64,000 bases of DNA from Stipa capillata (taxonomy: Eukaryota > Streptophyta > Magnoliopsida > Poales > Poaceae), in the NCBI GenBank assembly GCA_019208055.1, contig JAGXJF010001053.1, positions 62,001 to 126,000 on the forward strand, written 5' to 3'. How positions within the stretch are numbered: position 1 is the first letter of the stretch; each line of letters starts with the position of its first letter. Below are positions 33,136 through 43,600 of this stretch, piece after piece. Both the position numbers and the translations under genes were made by a program. The notes under the pieces were generated by a model that saw nothing but the letters and a program-made list of their open reading frames with translations, was not told where the DNA came from and ran no database searches.

Positions 33136-35150
33136 GATGAAGTCTTTCCTCAAGACCGCCAGGCTGCCCGCCAGAGGAGGAGAGGAAGGCAAACATCTCT
33201 TCTGCAAGAGATGATAAGGGCAGCCCAGGAGGCTGGCAAGTTGGCGGCGCAAGAATTTTTAGAGTCCAGAGGCTATGGACATCAGGGCTCCTATCGTGCT
33301 GGATGGAGCAACTGCGCCTCAGCCTCCGATGTCACCCCCGAGTCGCCAAGTCCCATCGAAGCCATCTCTGTAAGCTTCCTAGCCACCATGAATCACTTGT
33401 ACGAGGGCTCTAATTCAAAGCATAGTGTGGATAATAATGGGTACATTTATTATGCAGGGGCCTACAAAATGCCACCTCACTATCCCTTTGCACGGTGTGA
33501 AGAAGACGGTTGCACATGGCTTAGTATTCCCAACAGTAGGGGGCGTGACATGCCACAACGTTGCTATACCTTCCCACATGGCGAGGGTGCAGGTGGACCG
33601 CATCGTGGCCGAGTTCAGTGACGTCGCAGTCCCTGTCGCCCCTGAAGAGGATGTCACGAAGCTAGGAGACTGCAAGGGGTACTACATCCTGTGGCCGAAG
33701 AGCCAGATAACTATCCCCGGGGTGTCCTCTCCTAGTACGTCAACCATCCCCTCTCCATCAAGCGGAGCCAGCCCGTCTCCGCTCGGCCTGTGCAGTACAC
33801 CGGTTTCGTTCGATGATCGGGACGACGATCTTCCCGGGCAACAACACACGATGATCCTTCCATCCCAGGAGGAGGAGCAACCCAAGACGGACTCGCCGCC
33901 CCACGAAAGGCGCTCCAAGCATCACCACGATGCGAAGGCAGTAGGAAAGAAGGTCTTCTCTCCAAGCATGCTCAATGCGGCAGTGGGCGAAGCGTTGACG
34001 GGAGGCAAGAGGGCCTCCTCTCCAAAGCCGGAGAGGAAAAGAAAAAGAGCACACAAACGGGGAGGCACCGCTGTGAAGGAGGCAAGCAAGGAGAGCAAGA
34101 AAAAGGCCTTATCCTTCCAGACATCTGCCCAAACTATCAAGAAACCTCGACGAGAAGTGTACGAGGCAGGTGAGCCCTTGCTCCCAGATGATGAGGTGCA
34201 GAGGTTGCCCACACAGATGAAACTTCTCCATGACACCATCATGATGAGGTCACGGAATCAGGATGATTATGAGCTACACTTTAAGGTCGAGGTGCCAAAA
34301 GATTTCGGTTTCTTCCTGGACAGACACCATGACACCTTCGACATCAATTTTGAAGATATCTTTAATTTGTTCAACCTCTTCCGGCTCGACACCATGCTCG
34401 TCAGGCTGTGGGCACTTCACCAAGCCCAAGAGTCTAGGCATCTACCCAACTGCGCTTTTGGAGTAATGGATCCGGTCGTCATGAACGAGTACTATGTACG
34501 AGAAGTGAAGCCGGTCCTAGTAAATTTTCTCATTGACTCATTGATATACCATAAGGACAAGGACTACGTACTCCTGCCCTACAACCCCCCGTGAGTTACT
34601 TACTACCATCCCTAGTTTGCTTTTCTTAAGCACGTATCCCCGTCTATTTATATTCGTTCATTACCTTTTACACAGCGACCACTGGATCTTCATTGTCATC
34701 CACAAGCCTTCCAGAATGATATACTATTTTGATTCCCAAAGAAGTGCCAAGCGGGACTACTCAGAAATTAAGGAAGTTCTGGAAGCCGCCTTTTGGGAAT
34801 ACAACTTGCGAGGGGGAGGAACAGAAAGCAAGAGCAAGAAGCTGATCTGTAAATTCAACTTCCCTTGCAGGCAACAGCCAGAAAATAGCATGACATGTGG
34901 GTACTACGTCTGCGCTCACATAGACGTGTTCGTCATATCCCACAACCCGCAATGGAGCCAGGATCAGTTCAATAACTTCATACACGACCTGGCCGAGTTT
35001 AAGTACGACTGGAGGAAGGACTTTGCCCGCATCCAGAAAACCTTCGCGTACATTATCAACAATGAAGTCATTCAGCCAAGCGGCGATTTCTACGCGGGAG
35101 TCCAATTACCCGCTTACCGCCGCACTGGAAGTACTAGCCAAGCGTCATAG
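33136..35150 (+). pseudogene. CACTA-borne Ulp1-like (C48) protease gene, two exons
   Basis: Reading starts at DEVFPQDRQAARQRRRGR (33136; no clear ATG), which resembles YYPEDRELARQRRRAG in the inner CACTA's second gene. A frameshift near 33580 leads into the frame 33425-34590: Ser/Pro-rich, then strongly basic (KPERKRKRAHKRG, a likely nuclear signal), then a globular part (FFLDRHHDTFDINFEDIFNL). After an 85-base intron, exon 2 (34676-35150) holds the protease core: HWIFIVIHK (catalytic His), YYFDSQ (Asp) and RQQPENSMTCGYYVCAHID (Gln and Cys). All catalytic residues are present and the splice keeps the frame. Known Ulp1/SENP enzymes remove SUMO in the nucleus; the role of transposon copies is unknown. 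One frameshift and no clear start make an intact product doubtful. Confidence 0.8.
34591..34675 (+). other. Phase-preserving intron in the Ulp1 gene
   Basis: The donor GTGAGTTAC at 34591 and acceptor CCTTTTACACAG ending at 34675 enclose 85 bases. Joining CC and C gives a Pro codon, and the frame continues directly into DHWIFIV, the start of the catalytic core. Confidence 0.85.
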
Positions 35151-35322
35151 ACGTAGATTAGTAGGGCTAGTGAGAATAAACATTGTTAAATTCATTTGTT
35201 TATCATTTTAATTCGTTGTAAACTTGCTTTTATATGTGTACTTAATATTTTTGATATTAATTGCTATATGTGCTTAATATTTGTGATATTAAATGCTATA
35301 TATGCTTATTTTTTGTCATATT

Positions 35323-36990
35323 TGAAAGAGCATCTAGGCCCCAAGTTGGTTTTGATGGTTAATGGCAACTCAAACTGGAATCTAACATTTACATGAAGTG
35401 TAAGCAGGTTTACAGGTTCCAGGAAGAAGGGTCATCGAGGGAATGATGACCATCAAAAAGGTACAAGGGGTGAGTTCCAGGACTAAGGAATGGCGGTGCT
35501 AGGCAGCTGTGCCACAGCTGTGAAGAAGCCGGTGCTGTGCAAGGAGTTGCAAGCAAGGTGATGGTGGCTTGATGCGTCAAGGACCGTGACTACAGTTGGT
35601 GGGCAGGTAAAGCCTAGATTTGCTAGTTTCTTTGAGTCCATAGGAAAAACCCGTACTATCAAGAGGGATGCAATCAGTATCAGTTGTCTAAGGAACTTTT
35701 GCTCAATGCTCAGAGGGTCAGTGTGTAAGCGGTAGAAAACCCCTAGGGGCTAGAGTCACCGGTGTGACACAGTGTGTCACAGGTGGTCTAGTGCTCTAAG
35801 ACTCAGGTACTTCTCTGGACCAGGGGAGAGCTTGTAAATGCTAAGGGAACTGCACTGCGATAGCTGGTCTGGTGATTCAGAGGGCTGTCAGAGGTTCTCT
35901 CCTTATAGGTTTCAGAGAGTGTTGTATGCTGAGGGCATGTCATGTGCCAAGACCGGGCTGAGTAGCTAGGCTGCGTCAGTTAAGGGTTCACCTGTGTGTG
36001 CCGCCGGTGACACAGGTGTCGGTCTGCCCGAGCTGTTATAGTTGGGCGGAGTGGTTGGCTGTGTCACCGGTGGCTGACACGGTGGCTCACTAATCCTACG
36101 TGGCAACAGTATAACGGTCGGGTGCCTGTGAACCCTATATATAGGGGACCAGGGGAGGACTTCGTCCTCAACCTTGCAAAAACCTGTGAATCACATACGA
36201 CCGTTGCAAAGCCTCCAACCACCGAACAAAAGCCAAAAGCCTAAGTGATAGTTCGGGTGAGTGTGTGAGCTTTGAGCAAAGAGCAAAGGTTCCTCCAAGA
36301 GATTGCTGCTGGTTCATCTGTTACTCTTGGAGTGTCTGCTCCTAGACGGGTGTAGGAGTTGCTGGTACCACCCAAGCTTGTGTGGGCTGGATCAGTAAGT
36401 TTGTGAAGGTGATTGAAGTCTACCTGCTGGAAGCAAAAGGACTTCCACAAGCTAAGGAAGAGGCCTGAACGTCAGGTACTCGGAGAACAAGCACGATTTT
36501 AGTGCTGGCGATCTCTTCGGAGTAGCTTCTCCAACGGAGACGTACCACTCTGCAAAGAGTTGGGAACTTCGGTGAAAAACACCCTGTCTCTCTGAGTGCT
36601 TACTTACATTGCTTCTGTTTACCTGTTAATTGCTTGCTTGTGTGATCTTAGTCTTAATCTGTTCATCTGTTAAAGATCACCTTTACACCTGTGTTACTCT
36701 AGCTGTGTCTCAGTTGCTATATATCTTATCTCTCACCTGAGTCAGTTACCTGTTACACAGGCAGATAGATTGCTACTTATTTGCTAAGTCTTAGACCACC
36801 TGTGTTAGGCACCTGTGTGACAGCTGCATGCTATTTAACACCTTATATCATACCTGTGTCACTCACCTGTCACACAGCTAGCTGATCCTAGCTTCTGTCT
36901 AAGGCATAACTTAATCAATCAAGTTAAAAGAAGTAATTTTTATTAGCCTCCTATTCACCCCCCCTCTAGTCGGCACCTTCGGTCCTTTCA
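35323..36990 (+). repeat. 5' LTR of the copia element
   Basis: It starts TGAAAGAGCATCTAGG and ends TTCGGTCCTTTCA. It carries several copies of the CTGTGTCAC palindrome, including inverted pairs at about 35758-35785 and 36852-36879. The promoter box is at 36135-36144. Confidence 0.95.
36135..36144 (+). promoter_or_regulatory. LTR TATA box
   Basis: CTATATATAG followed by GGGACCAGGGGAGGA. The same box is conserved in the 3' LTR (48252-48263) and in the solo LTR (about 2531-2540), so it is the probable transcription start region of this family. Confidence 0.7.
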
Positions 36991-36992
36991 AT

Positions 36993-37004
36993 TGGTATTA
37001 GAGC
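36993..37004 (+). other. Primer binding site, initiator-Met tRNA
   Basis: TGGTATTAGAGC starts two bases after the LTR end. It matches the plant initiator methionine tRNA 3' end complement TGGTATCAGAGC except for one C-to-T change, as usual for copia elements. Confidence 0.9.
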
Positions 37005-37045
37005 AGGGTTGCTCTTTGATTTGGCCTAACAGCCAGAGTTAAAGG

Positions 37046-39322
37046 ATGTCGGGCTATGAGGGTAAAATACCTGTCTTTAATGGGACTAACTATGCTTTCT
37101 GGAAGAGAAAGATGCAAATGCATCTTATCGCTATCGATCCAGATGTGTGGGATGTTGTTTATACAGGTTACGACTTGGAGAATCCCACAACACCTAGCAT
37201 CGCTGATAAGAAGAACATTCAGAACAACGCTAGAGCTGCAACAGCCATCTTCATGGGCTTACAAGAGCATGACTTCAACAGAGTTAGCACAATGGATTCT
37301 GCCAAGGAAATCTGGGATACTTTAGAGCAGATTTATGAGGGCAGTGATACTCTGAAGAAGTCCAAAAGAGGTCTGCTGGAATCAACCTTGGAAAGATTTG
37401 AGTATGAGCATGGTGAAGACATCAACTCATTATTCTCAAGACTCACCATCATCACAAACCAGCTGAAGGCCTTAGGCTCCACCAGAGTTGAAGATGAGGA
37501 TGTGATTAAGAAGTTCCTCTCAGTGCTTCCAAAGGCCTACAAAACCCTTGTTCTTTTGATGAAAGAAAAGGATGGGTTTGACAAGATGAAGCCCACTGAG
37601 GTGTTAGGAAGAATTCTAACACATGAGATGGAACTCAGGCAAGAGGGCAAGCAAAGCTCTTCTTCAGCACCTAAGAAGAATATTGCCCTGAAGACCACTG
37701 CTCCAACATCACTTCCTGAGAGTGATAGCAGTGAAGAACTTGATGAGGAGATGTCCAGTGAAGAAGAAAATGAACTCATCCTTCTCACAAGGAACTTCAG
37801 AAAGTTTTACAAGAAGAAGAAAGCAACTTGGATCAGGTGACAGATTCAGAGGGAAGAAGCTGTCCAGAGACAACAAGTGCTTCGAGTGTGGCAAGGAAGG
37901 CCACTTTGCTGCTGATTGTCCAAATAAGAAAAAGGACAGCAGCCACTACAAGAAGAAGAAGGACTTCAATGGGAAGAAGAAGACCTTCAACAGCAAGCAC
38001 CCAACTTATTCCAAAAACAAGGCCACTGCCAGAGCCTATGTTGGACATGCTTGGGTATCTGAGGATTCAGGCTCAGAAGAGGAGTCTGAAGAAGAAGACC
38101 AAGTTGCTGGGATCGCCATCAGTATGGCTGACACACCCAGCTGTGTCACAGCCATGTCACACAGCTCCGAGTCAAGTGCTGAAGCTGACCATCTTCCATC
38201 CACTTCTGCCCCTTTGTGTCTCATGGCCAAAGGTTCTAAGGTACTTACTGAGGATGACTTCTCTGATTATGTTGAACTAATGGGCATCCTTGAAAGAACA
38301 GATAAGGCTTATGGCAAGGAGAGGAAGGAGAACATATCCTTAAGGGAATAAACTCAGGGAGCTAAGTGAATCTTACGATGAGGTTACTGTTGACAGGGAA
38401 AAACCTCAGGCTTGACCAAGAAAACCTGGAAATAGCTCATGAAAAGCTCAAGGCAGCTCATGAGCTTCTGATAAAGGAGCATGAGGAGCTCAAGGAAAAA
38501 CATTCTCTGTGCACTGATATTTCTTCTACTATATGCACTGATGCTCCCCTGCCTGCTCCTACTGTTATTGAATCATGCCTGAACTGTGCTAGCCGTATAA
38601 ATGTTCTAACATCCACAGGTGGAGTCACTGATGATTCAAAAGAGGCATCAACCTCTACTGCTACTAACATTGTGGATGCAGATGAGCACAACAAGCTCAA
38701 AGAAGAGCTTGAAGAGCTTAAAAGGCTCATGAGGAAAGGCCTATGCACTGCCAATATTGGCATGCAAAATTACCAGCTCATCAGAGCTGAAATGCTGAGA
38801 AAGAATGAAGGCCGAAAAGGCTTGGGTTACATTTCATCTGCACATAAAGATAAATTGCCTGCTGCTACTAACTTTAATCTTGCAGAGAAATTTGTAAGAT
38901 AGGCAGATACATATGACAATAAATCTGTTGGTCATGTGCAGAGAATGAGGAATGCAGTAAACATTCCCTCTAACCCAGCCTATGTCCTGCAGAAAGACAT
39001 GAAAGGGAAAATAGTGGCCAAGTACATTGGTCGCAGGCACCTAACAAAATGGTTGCCAGCTATTTGGGTGCCCAAGGCCACAGTTGCCTATGTCACCAGT
39101 GGCTCACACAGCCATCTACCCACCAGTGTCACAGGTAGATCAAACAGGTCACTAACCTTTGTTGCAGGAGACTGTCAGCCCAAAAGGATTAAAGTCATAT
39201 CATCTGTGGCAGATGCTGCTAACCTTAAACACAAATATACTGTCTACACTTCTGCAACTGCTGCTTATGGTAAAATTGCAAAGGGAACCAAACGAGTTTG
39301 GGTCCCTAAACCCCATAACTAA
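37046..39322 (+). pseudogene. Copia gag, frameshifted
   Basis: The ATG at 37046 follows the primer site closely. Residues 1-60 (FNGTNYAFWKRKMQMHLIAI) are the DUF4219-type gag start. The capsid domain follows (IWDTLEQIYEGSDTLKKSKR, FLSVLPKAYKTLVLLMKEKD). After a slip in an AAGAAGAAGAAAG run near 37815, the next frame has the zinc knuckle CFECGKEGHFAADC (about 37880-37921) in a Lys-rich context. An acidic linker follows with codons that spell the CTGTGTCAC motif (38138-38165). A second frameshift near 38400 leads to a coiled coil (LEIAHEKLKAAHELLIKEHE) and a TAG at 38900 comes before the last part, ending PKPHN. Gag packages the RNA in cytoplasmic particles. Confidence 0.88.
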
Positions 39323-39324
39323 TC

Positions 39325-42300
39325 TTGCAGGATACTGTCTCCAGTGGAACTGAATGGGTTGTGGACAGTGGATGTACACAACATATGACTGGAGACAGAG
39401 AGGAGTTTATAGAGATCACATACGAAAACCTTCCAAGTAAACATGTGATCTATGCAGATAACTCCAAAGAAAAGGTAAATGGCGTTGGTAAAGTCGCCAT
39501 ATCTGAACATCACTCTTTATCTAATGTAATGCTTGTAGATCAGATAGGCTATAGCCTCATGTCTGTGTCACAGCTGTGTGACACAGGTATGAAAGTCACG
39601 TTCTATCCTGATGAGGTTATAGCTTTCCAAACTATCTGATGACTCTCAAGTGTTCAGAGGATGCAGGTCTGGAAAGCTATACACAGTGAACTTCAAAGAA
39701 CAGCCTGCAGCAGCTCCATGGTGCCTAATGGCCAAGACCAGTGTTGGCTGGCTGTGGCACAGGCGGCTTGGTCATGCAGGGATGAAGCTTCTCAACAAAC
39801 TGAGCAAACATGACTATGTCATTGGCCTTGAAAATGTGAAGTTTGAGAAGGACAAGCCCTGCAGCTCATGTCAAGCCGGCAAACAAGTTGGAGCTGCCCA
39901 TCGTCCCAAGAATGTCATGACCACCACCGCACCTTTTGAGCTCATACACATTGACCTCTTCGGTCCAACTACATATGAAAGCTTAGGAGGTAACAAGTAT
40001 GGATTTGTCATTGTAGATGATTTTTCTCGCTATACTTGGGTGTTCTTTTCGAAGGAGAAGACACATGTTTACAAGAAATTCAAGCACCTCATTGTTAGAG
40101 TACAAAATGAGTGGAAGGTAAACCTTGTCAAAGTCAGGAGTGACAATGAGACTGAGTTCAAAAACTCAAAGGTGGAAGCATTTCTGGACAAGCATGGGAT
40201 TAAGCATGAGCTATCAAGTCCATATGCTCCACAGCAAAATGGAGTAGTGGAAAGGAAGAACAGAAGCCCTGATAGAGATGGCAAGGACACTACTGGATGA
40301 GTACAAGACTTCACCAAGATTTTGGGCTGAAGCTGTCAACACTGCCTGCCACTCCATCAACAAGATATATCTACATCCACTACTCAAGAAGACTCCATAC
40401 GAGCTACTCGCCAACACAAAGCCAAATGTCTCATACTTCAGAGTATTCGGTTGTAAGTGCTACATTCTTAGGAAGGGCAAACGCCTCACTAAGTTTGAAG
40501 CTAAATCTGATGTTGGTATATTCCTTGGTTATGCTACTAACTCCCATGCCTATAGAGTTTTTAACACCTCCTCAAAGGTTGTTGAAGAATCCATAGATGT
40601 GGACTTCGACGAGTCTTATGGCTCCCAAGGAGAGCATGTTGCTAATGATGTAGGGAACAAGGACATTCAAAAGAAGTCAACTGGTGAGATCAGACCTACT
40701 GTCAAGGAAGAACCTGTCTCACCAAGTGATCAAGAACTACCTTCTCCATCACTGAATGAAGACACTGGAGATGGAGATATCGAGCTCGAGTACAACCCAG
40801 TCAATGATCTCTTGGATACAGAACACCTGTCTCAGCCAGCTGTGTCGCAGGAAGAACCAGCTGTGTCACAGGCTTCACCATCAGCTGTGACACCGGTGGT
40901 TGACCCCGAACCCCTTGTGATCAGCAGGCTGCAGAAGGATCACCCTGTAGACAATATCATCGGTGCCATTAATAGCGGGAGTGACTACTCGTTCTCAAAT
41001 TGTAAATTTCTGTGAACATTACTCTTTTGTTTCCAGTGTTGAACCCAGGAACATCAAGGAAGCTCTCATGGATGCTGATTAGATAAATGCAATACATGAA
41101 GAGCTCAATCAGTTCGAAAGAAACCAAGTTTAGTCCCTGGTGGAAAGGCCCAATGATCACAATGTGATTGGAACAAAATGGGTCTTCAGGAACAAACAAG
41201 ATATAAATGGACAGGTGGTAAGAAACAAAGCTAGACTTGTGGCTCAAGGGTTTACACAAGTGGAAGGTCTGGACTTTGGAGAAACCTTTGCTCCAGTAGC
41301 AAGACTTGAAGCCATCAGGATCCTCCTTGCTTATGCTGTACATCATAACATCAAGCTTTATCAGATGGATGTGAAGTCTGCCTTCCTGAATGGTAAACTC
41401 TCTGAACTTGTTTATGTTGAACAGCCACCTGGTTTTGAAGATGATAAGAAACCACACCATGTCTATAAACTACACAAAGCACTCTATGGCTTAAAGCAAG
41501 CACCTAGAGCATGGTATGACACATTGAAAGAATTTCTGATCAAGAATGGATTTAAAATGGGTTTAGTAGACACAACTCTATTCACTAAGAAAAATGGAAA
41601 ATATTTATTTGTGTGTCAAATATATGTCGATGACATAATATTTGACAGTACTAACCGTTCCATGAGTGATGAGTTTAGCCAGATGATGACCAAAAGGTTT
41701 GAGATGTCTTTGGATGGTGAACTCAAGTACTTCCTAGGACTTCAGATCAAACAACTCAAGGAAGGTACATTCGTTTCTCAAGAAAAATTCACCAAGGACA
41801 TCATTACCAAGTTTGGCATGAAGGATGCAAAGCCTATTCATACACCCATGCAAACAAATGGTCATCTGGACTTAAACGTCGAAGGTAAGTCTGCTGATCA
41901 GAAAGAATTTAGATCAATAATAGGATCTCTACTGTACTTGTGTGCATCTAGGCCAGATATCATGTTGAGTGTATGCATGTGTGCTAGATTTCAAGCTAAT
42001 CCTAAGGATTGTCACAGAGTGGCAGTAAGAAGAATTCTGAGATATTTGATTTAAACCTCAGGCTTTGGTCTTTGGTATCCTAAAGGTGCAAATTTTGAGC
42101 TAGTCAGCTATTCTGATAGTGACTATGCAGGGTGTAAGGTTGACCAAAAAAGCATCTCTGGTACTTGTCAATTTCTAGGGCATTCCTTAGTGTCCTGGTC
42201 ATCCAAAAAACAAAACTCAGTAGCCCTTTCCACTGCAGAAGCTGAGTATATAGCTGTTGGTAGTTATTGTGCTCAGTTATTATGGATGAGGCAGACCTTA

Positions 42301-42576
42301 AAAGATTTCAACGTATCTTTTAATCAAGTACCCCTCTTCTGTGATAATGAAAGTGCAATTAAGTTAGCCAACAATCCAGTACACCACCAAAGATCCAAAC
42401 ACATTGAAGTGATGCACCACTTCCTGAGAAACCATGTTGAGAAGGGAGACATACAGCTGTGCCATGTAAGGACTGAAAAATAATTAGCTGATATATTCAC
42501 CAAGCCCTTAGATGAGACTAGGTTCTGTGCCCTGAGGAGTGAACTGAATATCATTGATGTCTCTAATCTTCAATAG
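39325..42576 (+). pseudogene. Copia pol: protease, integrase, RT, RNase H
   Basis: In order: the aspartic protease box EWVVDSGCTQHMTGD (39350); the pre-integrase zinc segment with LWHRRLGHAGMKLL and CSSCQAGK (39750-39890); the integrase core with HIDLFGP, VRSDNETEF and NGVVERKN, supplying the D, D and E residues; a long linker; RT from TKWVFRNKQDINGQ (41170), through YQMDVKSAFLNG, to the active site YVDD (41625); and RNase H with YSDSDYAG (42110) and STAEAEYIAV (42232), ending DVSNLQ at 42576. Breaks are frameshifts near 39640, 40265 and 41010, TAG at 41080 and 41131 (both at usual Trp positions) and a TAA at 42481 (usual Gln). It makes cDNA and inserts it. Not functional. Confidence 0.93.
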
Positions 42577-43016
42577 AAGGATTGGCTTGGTGTCTAGCTC
42601 ATATGTTTTTGCCATTTCATATGTCTTACATGCTCATCTGTGTTAAGCACCTATGTCACAGGTGCATGTGTTATATGCTGAGAATTGAGTATTCTTTCCT
42701 GCTGAATGTACACTTATATGTGTATCTATTTTTTCAAAATCAACTCATGTCAGTTTTAGTTATGTCTGATTGATTTCTGGCAAACTGACATTGGGAAGAT
42801 TATCTAAGGACATTCTGGTAGTGGTTCAATGCTTTCTATCTTATCCAACTCTTTCTATTCTGGAGTTCTAGATGGAATACTTGTCACCTGGGTCATCTAC
42901 CTGTGTCTCAGGTGAATGTTTTTGGACTCTTTAGGTCGTAGGGTTTTTCGTTCCACATACCTGTGTCACAGGTCATCTTGTCAGCTGCGACACAGCCAAG
43001 TCATACCCCTTCGGCA
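42577..43016 (+). other. Spacer between pol and the extra ORF
   Basis: No gene. It contains three close copies of the palindrome: ACCTATGTCACAGGT (42649-42663), ACCTGTGTCTCAGGT (42899-42913) and the perfect ACCTGTGTCACAGGT (42959-42973). Confidence 0.7.
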
Positions 43017-43600
43017 TACATAAGGCGCCCCTGTGTCTTCGCAGAACTCACGTTCAGCGCAGAAACCCCAGCTTCCGCCCCGCGCCAAAATTTCCAGCTC
43101 CCATAGAAATCTTCATTTCCGCCCCCCGAAAGTCCTTCAACTCATCGAAGAAGACTTCCCGAGGAGCTCCAGCATCAATTCATCCGGGCATTCTCGTCTT
43201 CTCGATCAAAGTAAGCATCTGCGAAAACCCTTTTATGCGCCCAGCCGTGAACATCTTAGTGCATCTGCTTAATAGCTAATTTCTATGGTGCATTGTTTCG
43301 GTTTAGGGTCGCTTAGGCTCGTGATCATCCACCAGAATCTATCTAGGCAAATTTTGATCGTCAAATTTCTGCCAAACCCTAGTTTCCATAAATCTGTCGT
43401 CTGCCTCTGCACGTAGCTGTGTCACCGCTAGGATCTCACCTGTCACACAGGTGCGTCTATTCAAGCAGACAGAGATCTCGGTAATTCAGAAACACTCACC
43501 GGTGTTAGTCTTCCTCTCACAGGTGTCTCACACAGCTACCTTGTCTGCATCTTAGGAACTCCTCTCACCAACTTCTCTCTTATCTATCTTGTTTCTCCAG
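43017..43600 (+). promoter_or_regulatory. Putative separate promoter, leader exon and leader intron of the extra ORF
   Basis: A weak TATA-like TACATAAGG lies at 43017-43025. About 20-30 bases on begins a C-rich leader (GAACTCACGTTCAGCGCAG). It ends at a good donor, ATCAAA|GTAAGC (GT at 43211). The intron-like stretch is T-rich, with TTCGGTTTAGGGTCGC, and ends TATCTTGTTTCTCCAG at 43600. The ATG of the extra ORF is the next base. This is the arrangement of a plant gene with a 5' leader intron. It could instead be a splice acceptor for a subgenomic transcript from the LTR. All sites are inferred from consensus. Confidence 0.5.

Larger units (their letters stand above)
32770..35322 (+). mobile_element. 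Right-hand part of the outer CACTA element
   Basis: This resumes the element that starts at 15811 after the LTR insertion 16868-32769. 32775-33130 is non-coding and leader-like. A two-exon Ulp1 gene follows, and then 170 bases of AT-rich 3' flank up to the copia LTR at 35323. The assignment to the 15811 element rests on the shared ggacc duplication and on the Ulp1 protein being a usual CACTA passenger. No terminal repeat is reached. Confidence 0.55.

Noticed and set aside
39300..39345. Splice acceptor TCTTGCAG at the gag-protease boundary
   Set aside because: It resembles an acceptor, but a plain frameshift explains the break and copia elements normally keep gag and pol in one unspliced RNA.
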